From the NCBI GenBank assembly GCA_028564675.1, contig JAOVVO010000238.1, positions 1 through 64,000 of the forward strand: 64,000 nt of DNA. Reading direction: 5' to 3'. The notes under the pieces are model-generated. The model had not been told where the DNA came from. It made no database searches and worked only from the letters and a program-made list of their open reading frames with translations. A program made the translations under genes and the position numbers. This document shows, piece after piece, positions 62,301 through 64,000 of the stretch. Within the stretch, counting starts at the first letter, position 1; each line of letters begins with the position of its first letter. The stretch comes from Onchocerca lupi. Lineage: Eukaryota; Nematoda; Chromadorea; Rhabditida; Onchocercidae.

Positions 62301-63826
62301 TGCATTCTAAGCATTCCATCTTATGATATTGTGGAATAGTCAGTTTGTGTCTGTGCTGCAGGAACGCTTGATGACGGATTCGGGAACTGGTTCTGTTTCC
62401 GGTCTTTCACTATTCAGATGTGTTTTCTAAATCTTATTTCTCACTCTTTCTTGCTTTTTTCCAAATAGAGAAGATTTTCAGAATGAATGCATTATTTCTC
62501 TTTCAAGCACAGTGTATATATATAAAGCACAAGAAAATCTGATAGACTAAGCAAAAATTGAATTCTTCTTATCCTCCATATGCTTACAATATAAAACTGC
62601 AGAAACAATTTAACTTCAATTTAACATTTGTTTATCGCTGATGAAAATTTTAATGTGAACATTTAAATTTTATTAAACTATGATTACATTTTCGGTTTCA
62701 TATTCTAAATACTTTTCTTTTTTTACTTAGAAAGAATCTCTCCAGATTCAAATACTCTATCTTAACATTAATCCAATTTTATAATCCTCCGGATGACATC
62801 TAAATCTAATTGAGCGAAGGGCTATTATTTATATATATATATAAAAACTTCTAAAGACTAATCGCAATTTTCAATTCCTCTCTTTATTCAATAAATTTCG
62901 CCTTGAAATAAACATTTCTCAAATTTAAAAGAATAAAACACTTCTAATGATGATCTTAATAAAACTGTTATCTCAATTTTGAGCCATGTTTAATGCTAGT
63001 TTTCGCTATAGAAAAGGATCCATTCAATTCCCAACAGAATCAATTTTTTCCCGGTAAGAAATAGTTCAAACTGAGTGAAATCATAATTAAAAATAAGAAA
63101 TGGAAATTAATGGTAATAACATCGTTCGGAGATTAATTTTTTAACTTAAAAATTTTTGACTTTTAAGTTAATTATGTCTTTCAGGTAATAGAAAGTGGGC
63201 AGCAAAGTAATAAGACAAATCACTTAATAAAATGCAGTGAAAGTTTTTGGAAAAAGAGAAAAGAGCTTATGAAAATGAAACATCACTAAAATATGAAAAA
63301 GAAAATATCCAAAGCGAACGCCAAAACTACGACAACTGACTATCTTATGAAAAAACAAAAAATAAAGCATTTCATCGTCACTGTAAAAGTAACTGAAAAT
63401 GAAATAATAGCACACCTGACTATCAGAAGCTCCTCGTTGCCGTTGCTTGATTACAGAAACCTGGAAATTCAAAATAATCGTCCAGATAAGCCCCAAAGTT
63501 AACTTTGGATTTCCTTCTACAATATCTTCTGGTCGAATATTGACGGTTTTTATCTGAAATTGAATACTGTCAAATTTTGAATCTATTATGAATCCTGAAT
63601 AGAATCCAGAAAGAATATCAAACTACAGTATTGGACTTTGAAAAAAGCATCGATTTTCAACAGAACTTGAAATTGGAAATCTCATTCTCCAAAGACATAT
63701 TATGAGTGAAAATAATTTACGAAATTGAAATTCAAATCTAAAACTCACACTTTTTTTTTTCAAAAAATCCAAACAGTATTGCACATTTTGTATCCTATGA
63801 AAGCGTGTATACCCGTTTTCACGAGG
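7391..63826 (-). CDS. vab-10: vab-10 spectraplakin, whole gene (5'-partial, two alternative 3' ends)
   Basis: Giant cytolinker of the spectraplakin family. Domain order on the minus strand is CH1 (second half), CH2, plakin domain with SH3, then either plectin repeats ending at 38519 (VAB-10A) or spectrin repeats, EF-hands, GAS2 and tail ending at 7391 (VAB-10B). The shared head is 20 exons and 3798 nt (1266 codons). The A branch adds 214 and 1964 residues. The B branch adds 3663 residues. All joins keep frame, so this is an intact gene. In C. elegans VAB-10A sits in epidermal fibrous organelles linked to intermediate filaments, and VAB-10B ties actin to microtubules in epidermis and distal tip cells; I infer the same here. 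The 5' exons, including the start of CH1 and the main promoter, lie beyond 64000. The downstream neighbour is a convergent GT92 gene. Confidence 0.95.
8608..9712 (-). CDS. vab-10: vab-10 exons: GAS2/GAR microtubule-binding domain
   Basis: Exons 9590-9712 (41 codons, phase 0) and 8608-8725 (39 codons plus one base), separated by an 864-nt intron. The first ends with RCNCINRYKIQKVGDGHYR, with the Cys pair of the GAS2 fold. The second reads FGETQIKRMVRILRSTVMVR followed by VGGGWVALEEFLHKHDPCR, the near-invariant GAS2 core. This domain binds the microtubule lattice and is the functional hallmark of VAB-10B. Confidence 0.97.
8726..9589 (-). other. vab-10 intron inside the GAS2 domain
   Basis: 864-nt intron between the two GAS2 exons. 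It is AT-rich, with no open segment or motif seen. Confidence 0.6.
9810..10171 (-). CDS. vab-10: vab-10 exons: EF-hand pair (degenerate)
   Basis: Exons 10009-10171 and 9810-9922. FEEWRERYLEWTDSGKTRIS leads into FRRIDKSGTGRVPRASFIDG (EF1), then FPTTRLEMEKVADEFDKGDG and MIDSKEFMAKL (EF2), colinear with the MACF1/dystonin EF-hands. EF1 has Ser where the 12th loop residue is normally Glu. The EF2 loop appears one residue short (DKGDGMIDSKE). Calcium binding is therefore probably weak or lost. In homologues this pair packs against GAS2 and helps it bind microtubules. Confidence 0.93.
10678..13238 (-). CDS. vab-10: vab-10 VAB-10B rod, exon block 7 (last spectrin repeats)
   Basis: Seven exons: 13027-13238, 12426-12657, 12101-12307, 11492-11731, 11137-11264, 10880-11014 and 10678-10798. 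LASGQFDEALSSLREWLEKS is strongly like the dystonin/MACF1 repeat with the phrase GQFxDALxALxDWL. The final exon has LSSRWKKLWIDSMDYGRQLR, matching the end of the last repeat before the EF-hands in the family. The intron after 12101 needs a GC donor (AAG followed by GCATGT), because the next exon only reads in phase 0 from AATCAAATG. Confidence 0.92.
13239..14252 (-). other. vab-10 rod intron of about 1 kb
   Basis: Intron between rod exons 14253-14519 and 13027-13238. No additional exon fits phase 0 on both sides. Nothing else is seen. Confidence 0.6.
14253..18573 (-). CDS. vab-10: vab-10 VAB-10B rod, exon block 6 (spectrin repeats)
   Basis: Eleven exons: 18402-18573, 17990-18216, 17640-17809, 17399-17546, 17113-17271, 16397-16522, 15908-16138, 15385-15543, 15159-15287, 14739-14936 and 14253-14519. 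Frame is kept throughout. Repeat signatures include LLRELINWVEETETGISKLD, YEQLMIWIEKTQHVL, DRWAMWLQDKDADLSQIKP, MSEWLNLAESYLGCLE and LVNWITSSFKWVND. Homologous repeats just before the EF-hands of dystonin and MACF1 show the same Trp-rich helix A pattern. Confidence 0.9.
18692..23053 (-). CDS. vab-10: vab-10 VAB-10B rod, exon block 5 (spectrin repeats)
   Basis: Ten exons: 22952-23053, 22443-22635, 21994-22179, 21428-21571, 20964-21245, 20312-20497, 20002-20115, 19585-19770, 19203-19415 and 18692-18952. From 22443 onward all end in phase 0. Helix A motifs repeat: FKTWLETTERALQELG, RTNMLTEWLGKIENDM, DIVQQWMDAVEQDLQNI, LDYLNEWFADAHDRLL and FGELHSWLESMENEIE. The spacing of these Trp motifs, about one per 100-115 residues, is the spectrin repeat period. 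Confidence 0.9.
23498..26709 (-). CDS. vab-10: vab-10 VAB-10B rod, exon block 4 (spectrin repeats)
   Basis: Seven exons: 26497-26709, 26235-26367, 25762-26018, 25085-25180, 24659-24846, 23992-24211 and 23498-23754. They chain without frame break. The start of 26367 could instead be 26364 (GAG or AAG acceptor). Helical sequence includes DLENSWKKKERELHAALKD, AHNALLVWLQDTEESLQN and LTSVWNALNKQIADREQQV. In the last exon the conserved Trp of helix A (VWLQDTE) is clear, as in dystrophin/spectrin repeats. Confidence 0.87.
26885..29403 (-). CDS. vab-10: vab-10 VAB-10B rod, exon block 3 (spectrin repeats)
   Basis: Seven exons: 29133-29403, 28923-29032, 28735-28851, 28535-28653, 28060-28319, 27485-27701 and 26885-27110. 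Typical helices are KLNQAVSTLKEWNKNAEML, NLDKWLIQKERMM and ETAIKWIEDMQEQLFDL. The last exon is awkward. The following exon (26709) opens in phase 0, but no in-frame GT is close by. A GC donor after GGA AGC AAA restores the frame. Alternatives are a GT two codons on with acceptor ACATAG at 26694, or a short intervening exon. The 3' border of this exon is therefore uncertain; the rest is firm. Confidence 0.82.
29767..32629 (-). CDS. vab-10: vab-10 VAB-10B rod, exon block 2 (spectrin repeats)
   Basis: Seven exons: 32465-32629, 31891-32068, 31551-31730, 31144-31398, 30774-30927, 30447-30597 and 29767-29974. Phases chain (2-0-0-0-1-2-0 at the 3' ends). At 30774 the frame requires the donor GTAATC, four bases past a nearer CA/GTGTAA. 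Helix A signatures include VMNWLDEENKRH and DSLARWISNETKRL, with the Trp that is conserved in spectrin repeats. No catalytic or binding motif is seen; this is spacer rod. Confidence 0.88.
32630..34024 (-). other. vab-10 rod intron of 1.4 kb
   Basis: Intron between exons 34025-34224 and 32465-32629, phase 2. The segment 33600-33700 contains short imperfect direct repeats of ATTCAAGATGT. No exon candidate with matching phase was found. Confidence 0.55.
34025..35705 (-). CDS. vab-10: vab-10 VAB-10B rod, exon block 1 (spectrin repeats)
   Basis: Five exons: 35559-35705, 35215-35402, 34819-34969, 34438-34614 and 34025-34224. The first starts EDLHTECIERQIKISEILD in phase 0 and so joins the shared KKQ end at 46997, skipping the plectin exon. 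Sequences such as HRNKLETNYNQLLRHTD and DYDILLRNCHELSAYLSQLK show the heptad-like pattern of spectrin repeats. These exons are the VAB-10B-specific entry to the rod. Confidence 0.85.
35706..38518 (-). other. VAB-10A 3' UTR and intron to the B-specific rod
   Basis: 2.8 kb between the VAB-10A stop (38519) and the first rod exon (35705). It must hold the VAB-10A 3' UTR and poly(A) site, and it is spliced out in VAB-10B transcripts. It is AT-rich, with an ATTAAA at about 38343-38348 (minus strand) and a poly-A run near 37484-37503. No open segment is credible. Confidence 0.6.
38519..44413 (-). CDS. vab-10: vab-10 terminal exon of VAB-10A: plectin-repeat array
   Basis: A single uninterrupted exon of 5895 nt encodes 1964 residues and ends in a stop at 38519-38521. 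The acceptor is TTTCAG directly before ATG, phase 0. I count more than 40 copies of a motif like GExLSLxEAIxxGLID (e.g. GESLSLLEAIQIGLYD, NRFTLLEAIAAGLLD, RKLNLIEAVQNKLVD), the plectin/desmoplakin repeat that binds intermediate filaments, spaced around 35-45 residues. Near the C-terminus a basic Ser/Arg/Gly stretch (RRVRSSSDTSRGSRGKS) interrupts the array, followed by two or more repeats and a short Ser/Thr tail ending DVFP. This exon defines VAB-10A, which in C. elegans anchors intermediate filaments at epidermal fibrous organelles. Use of its own stop requires a poly(A) site below 38519; an ATTAAA near 38343-38348 (minus strand) is a weak candidate. Confidence 0.97.
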   Translation of the reverse strand: MPSLSHGMQQAIVSEGGELEEFEEIQDVPERATIAEHEDEMQMYQEETITKTQFYEMEGILHKQTGEILTFVEAIRQGLLDLHSGGGEFYDIVSGARISLEKAAELGYIDGGFHEVLNTHYGVRHPETGESLSLLEAIQIGLYDPDIRQLRDIETGEILPMYDCISRGIITLDTQHRLVKMGVLKLPPMSLENAIEQGVVNRETGHFTGKYTRETMPLKDALYNGYIQIGGCRPHTMIAVTLSECLETGLIDGYSGEFVDKHSGEKITLREAVSKQFALLNLHVPEIVKTDENRRITLSEAILRNVVNTRQGNFNDLLKSQNLTLQEAFSKDLIQKPLTLTEINQKDLIDSTNKFIDGGTKNRFTLLEAIAAGLLDPDVRHIVDPDEKDVISIAEALERGLLEPDGRIMLQKQQKIFSISEAVSDGLLIKRVRHSIFNVKGIKNTKTGENLTFNEAVNCGIIILQAERIVDLATNQSFLISDCADKDLLDPMLFEFLTTLLGIKNGSKENMTVIRAVAKGFIDPQKGIYVDKRTDRELSPKQAYDEGLLTLKGALQLSSMLNIHPSLVTPVKKIDHKKRIRRPGHSQDTTTDEVKVTLAEAMKQGLIDSRTHRFRQGDTEMSFEEALSQGLIHPSDEWIVPSKSAGTGPTIEEKVTESVTETAQQLAPKFYPDKNIEETVTTVKKVRKTETTALGGPGGVSVYRAVTGSKDSFEVPADGYHVLDAERKGYVNLNTGTVSLPNLARSLTLQEAFQLGILDSRSITLLDPSTGSHIPIVEAMNKKTIDKNGFMKWKGQMVNLQTLINNKVVLVEAEAPAGVGSSKKKVMQFSPSSDAVISFRPIGTATVEETEQSWAFDSSRGELVDHVTGERLTLDAALATGKIDREDLRVFDTLTAREMSFDEAEKWGVIDERDHYYLDKRENKRYSLAQAALQHRVFPTGGVPENAADAIHTTYKIQKRSELSKKEAMFGGPSEYTEQTLMNALDSDWYDTKSGMFTHPQTQKQMSLKESIIKGLFNPYGTTVVDKRRMRELSLLEAIDENIINDTEGTVLNTETGKFVDLKTAHSQGLLRSKGIPQSLEGALLSGKLDLYTGRLTTPDGGGVKLENAIATKLIDSQSIVFHDPSTGEELPYNTAVANKIIDPVKGIVYTKNMTEVMTFPQALTSGVLSGSGSRTHAPQKPQPTRLIERKLQLTPYAPEPAASEFAKRPTVAIMEQRIRGPGRQEMVDLGGGKQVMVKVVRGEGGVEKGEYVDPSSGMKFTIQLHGDPYMTEAKTVVKSTAQVQSIQLEPHAEFVGIDKIRDKRNGRVMSLQDAQRIGIARIDKKGKQMTKTYSVFRSNIQNAVTRGVIDARGEKLSLEDAVRAKLVDLQNLTYLNPKTGDALTLAQAANMGLVDVTLSETLPKGVCHPANGERISVQRAIELGIINPKTGEVKNPFTNEKLAWLDIMKPVYASLTMEGVYDPTKGYGVPILTALIEGLINASTGQYSNIITAETISLKDASNKGLIDAETYKAITEPFLVDYRTKRKLNLIEAVQNKLVDPKNKTIQFDEQIIMPVSRATSEGKIPLFIGEKLKRIDKMTFAEALSKGMIDVAQNRFTDSDSGRQMSINQAIEEGYIDTGSVEALEGSDERNLANILFTEEFDEISGRIRDKKSGLYLTFKSAVDRDVIDGDSLLHDLESSHTMTVKEALSQEVIDPDGKYIHKRTGIRITLKDALEKGLIALIASPMQAAQAVAEAVKRRDAEGYRFKLESVDEWKTEGGTPRYREEIIIRKLSSPHRPEPGLSRRVRSSSDTSRGSRGKSLIDDPQAMADLQHEFLDNLRGLGFDVEEKVIELPEGTSRVSIREAAESGLLDLITGDIVHPASGRRYSIPRAVHMKMMTPNTARRMMETLNISVEELGQTPIIESASVSPSESGIKVYTKTVSWRGQPSELRQSTDPLAPYTTYASSTSSPSMRTSDVFP
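44679..45320 (-). CDS. vab-10: vab-10 charged Arg/Glu coiled-coil exon
   Basis: One exon of 642 nt (214 codons), phase 0 at both ends, with acceptor TTCTAG and donor after KKQKPK. Nearly every residue is Arg, Glu, Lys, Asp or Ala (EEDERRRAEEEKRRQFEAAR at the start, REKKQKPK at the end), giving one long charged alpha helix. The local base composition is clearly richer in GC than the surrounding DNA. It contains two near-identical copies of a DAERERERRRREEE unit. Its position, directly before the plectin-repeat exon, suggests a stiff spacer in VAB-10A, but the phases would also permit it in VAB-10B. Which isoform uses it cannot be told from sequence alone. Confidence 0.85.
45321..46996 (-). other. 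vab-10 intron before the charged exon
   Basis: 1.7-kb intron between the last shared plakin exon and the charged exon. Small open stretches near 45403-45853 have no motif. A poly-A run lies at about 46721-46740. Splicing enhancers or silencers for the A/B choice may be here, but none can be named. Confidence 0.5.
46997..49735 (-). CDS. vab-10: vab-10 exons: end of plakin domain, shared by A and B
   Basis: Seven exons: 49539-49735, 49332-49426, 48969-49220, 48227-48429, 47869-48054, 47389-47557 and 46997-47224. Splice phases chain without break, ending phase 0 at NWKRKKQ. Helical repeat sequence is typical of the family, e.g. FDHLSGRWEDLWELSRMYVE, RPEHYQQQLDQLIAEYSQLQ and HLNRRFAQLSSLI. This is the last stretch common to both forms. 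After KKQ the transcript can enter the charged exon, the plectin-repeat exon, or the first rod exon at 35705. All three begin in phase 0, so all are frame compatible. Confidence 0.9.
49934..50739 (-). CDS. vab-10: vab-10 exons: plakin repeat with embedded SH3 domain
   Basis: Exons 50454-50739 (ends phase 1) and 49934-50168. After WMIKQSEMLARKYNKSEF and related repeat sequence, the SH3 starts near VIAIADYTDKDITIREGDE, passes DLIRWKIRGPGG and ends FAPSVVFRILPP. The split falls in the RT/n-Src region, and the GDE codons are rebuilt across the junction. In plakins this SH3 is inserted in a spectrin repeat and lacks several aromatic residues of the usual polyproline groove. ALYDY is replaced here too, so it is probably structural or mechanosensing rather than a normal ligand-binding SH3. 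Confidence 0.93.
50317..50358. repeat. (AT)n microsatellite
   Basis: About 40 nt of alternating AT inside a vab-10 intron just upstream (in gene orientation) of the first SH3 exon's downstream partner. Likely length-variable. Confidence 0.9.
50740..51739 (-). other. vab-10 plakin-domain intron
   Basis: 1-kb intron before the SH3-containing exon pair. AT-rich, with no open segment or motif seen. Confidence 0.55.
51740..52651 (-). CDS. vab-10: vab-10 exons: plakin domain, middle repeats
   Basis: Exons 52406-52651 (82 codons) and 51740-51937 (66 codons), both phase 0. IVWINEREDIEVSRNW is the plakin-family WLNEKEExEVxRDW motif. HNKGAALLNQGHPAIHVIE and KWDWLLALSKCLEQHL match the next spectrin-like repeat just before the SH3. 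Flanking introns of about 0.5-1.2 kb show no other open segment. Confidence 0.92.
52652..53869 (-). other. vab-10 plakin-domain intron
   Basis: 1.2-kb intron. The plus strand near 53140-53220 is a purine-rich tract (GAGGA/AAGAGA repeats), otherwise nothing is seen. Confidence 0.55.
53870..56878 (-). CDS. vab-10: vab-10 exons: plakin domain, first spectrin-like repeats
   Basis: Five exons: 56531-56878 (116 codons), 55128-55230, 54741-54891, 54187-54367 and 53870-53998. Phases 0-1-2-0-0 join cleanly. The start YEREASEWLHWVERATRLM and the later ELPTNLGELRRLE-like helices match the first repeat of plectin, dystonin and MACF1 plakin domains, which follows CH2 directly. VRVEDCIQWVRSRL and DFRQSVDECIARQ are further three-helix-bundle segments. 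In the family this region docks membrane receptors and adaptor proteins at adhesion sites. It is shared by VAB-10A and VAB-10B. Confidence 0.9.
55231..56530 (-). other. vab-10 plakin-domain intron with homopolymer tracts
   Basis: 1.3-kb intron dense in poly-A and poly-T runs (55591-55609, 55945-55959, 56043-56061). No open segment of interest. Confidence 0.55.
56879..58694 (-). other. vab-10 intron between CH2 and plakin domain
   Basis: 1.8-kb intron. It contains a 26-nt poly-A run at 57724-57749. No exon candidate is seen. Confidence 0.55.
57724..57749. repeat. poly-A tract
   Basis: Run of 26 A on the plus strand in the CH2-plakin intron, the longest homopolymer in the window. Others of 17-22 nt occur near 29979-29998, 37484-37503, 46721-46740 and 49819-49837 (T). 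Confidence 0.85.
58695..59442 (-). CDS. vab-10: vab-10 exons: CH2 domain
   Basis: Exons 59257-59442 (62 codons) and 58695-58883 (63 codons), both phase 0. The first has ARDALLQWAQDVTRGYPG followed by FTSSWRDGLAFNAILHRYRP, the classic CH2 core. The second has LLDAEDVDVDTPDEKSIITY followed by VSSLYNALP, the end of the spectrin/plakin-type CH2. Length and motif order match a complete CH2. In family members CH2 supports CH1 in F-actin binding and binds weakly alone. Confidence 0.97.
59443..60608 (-). other. vab-10 intron between alternative first exon and CH2
   Basis: 1.2-kb intron, AT-rich, with no motif seen. Confidence 0.55.
60609..60962 (-). CDS. vab-10: vab-10 alternative first exon (CH2-only isoform)
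   Basis: An open stretch of 118 codons starts at an ATG (60960-60962) and ends at AAA followed by a GTTGGT donor. It is phase 0, so it splices in frame to the CH2 exon at 59442. It lies inside the CH1-CH2 intron. A CTCCAG acceptor about 45 nt upstream of the ATG could be a trans-splice (SL) site. If that acceptor were joined to CH1, whose exon ends in phase 0, the frame would stop quickly, so the exon fits an alternative start better than a cassette. The peptide is hydrophilic, with a Gly/Ser stretch (GVGGGT) and a basic C-terminal part (RKVQRVKKTRGER). Mammalian dystonin and MACF1 also have isoforms that start between the CH domains and keep only CH2. I infer weak or absent actin binding for this form. 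Confidence 0.75.
60963..61700 (-). promoter_or_regulatory. candidate internal promoter/5' region of the CH2-only isoform
   Basis: Immediately upstream (minus strand) of the alternative first exon. The base composition is more mixed than neighbouring introns, with a GATG microsatellite (61164-61184) and a GA-rich tract (61622-61640). A CTCCAG acceptor about 45 nt before the ATG could receive a spliced leader. No defined promoter element can be named, so this rests on position and composition. Confidence 0.35.
61164..61184. repeat. (GATG)n microsatellite
   Basis: Five tandem copies of GATG/ATGG in the region upstream of the alternative vab-10 first exon. Confidence 0.85.
61701..63415 (-). other. 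remaining CH1-CH2 intron
   Basis: 1.7 kb of AT-rich intron holding one compositionally odd island at about 62340-62412 (see findings). No exon in phase 0 on both sides was found. Confidence 0.5.
63416..63826 (-). CDS. vab-10: vab-10 exons: second half of CH1 (actin-binding)
   Basis: Two phase-0 exons, 63749-63826 (26 codons) and 63416-63553 (46 codons). The first reads FHRIQNVQYCLDFLKKKS, the RFHRxQNVxxALDFLK helix of plakin CH1. The second carries NPKLTLGLIWTIILNFQ, the most conserved CH1 motif of spectraplakins. The first exon begins after a CTTTCAG acceptor at the PRENG turn, so the N-terminal half of CH1 (the RDxVQKKTFTKW region) is outside the window. After the second exon a 4-kb intron runs to CH2. 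This tandem CH pair binds F-actin at the head of both VAB-10 forms. Confidence 0.95.
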
Positions 63827-64000
63827 CTGAAAGGGAAGCAAAATTAAAACGATATATTGAAATTTTGAAATTATCATTCCAGCAGTTGCACAAAATACCG
63901 CAGTTTTTGCAAGTAGGATACAGTAAACTAGTTTTATTGTGATTTTTAGTCTTATATCCAAACAATTCCAGAAAAACTACACCAAAACACTTGTTAAACA

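Noticed and set aside
1..64000. CRISPR arrays, insertion sequences, tRNA or rRNA genes, operons
   Set aside because: None seen. Repeats are simple microsatellites or homopolymers, and the gene structure is eukaryotic.

Overview
This window is AT-rich (roughly 70 % by eye) nuclear DNA from a nematode, probably a parasitic spirurid or filarial species. The evidence is worm-type gene structure (many short introns, acceptors mostly TTTTCAG or TTTAG), a nematode GT92 (DUF23) glycosyltransferase gene, and one very large gene that reads exon by exon as VAB-10, the worm spectraplakin (dystonin/MACF1/plectin/Shot family). The species assignment is inference.

Layout. (1) Positions 1-3093: intergenic or 5' gene DNA. 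It holds a decayed class I aminoacyl-tRNA synthetase (KMSKS) fragment on the minus strand near 480-610 and a few candidate exons of uncertain ownership. (2) Positions 3094-5833, plus strand: the catalytic half of a GT92 family glycosyltransferase, eight exons with consistent splice phases and a stop at 5831-5833. (3) Positions 5834-7390: space between two convergent genes. (4) Positions 7391-63826, minus strand: vab-10. It enters at the right edge in the middle of the first calponin-homology domain and ends with the stop codon at 7391-7393. The first exons lie beyond 64000.

Reading vab-10 from right to left: second half of CH1 (63.8-63.4 kb); an alternative first exon with its own ATG (60.96 kb), in phase with CH2; CH2 (59.4-58.7 kb); the plakin domain with an embedded SH3 (56.9-47.0 kb); a highly charged Arg/Glu exon (45.3-44.7 kb); a single 5.9-kb exon of more than 40 plectin-type repeats that ends in a stop (44.4-38.5 kb). 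This exon terminates the VAB-10A (intermediate-filament/hemidesmosome) form. VAB-10B bypasses it and continues through 54 exons of spectrin repeats (35.7-10.7 kb), a degenerate EF-hand pair (10.2-9.8 kb), a GAS2 microtubule-binding domain (9.7-8.6 kb) and a basic Ser/Arg/Gly tail (8.5-7.4 kb). Exon phases close without a frame break along both paths, giving about 3444 residues in the window for VAB-10A (with the charged exon) and about 4929 for VAB-10B (without it). Two junctions need GC donors. One gene thus supplies two cytolinkers sharing an actin-binding head and plakin domain: one attaches to intermediate filaments and hemidesmosome-like structures, the other crosslinks actin to microtubules.

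Exon borders were set by hand from GT/AG sites and phase, and may be off by a base or two. No operon, CRISPR, rRNA or tRNA was seen.
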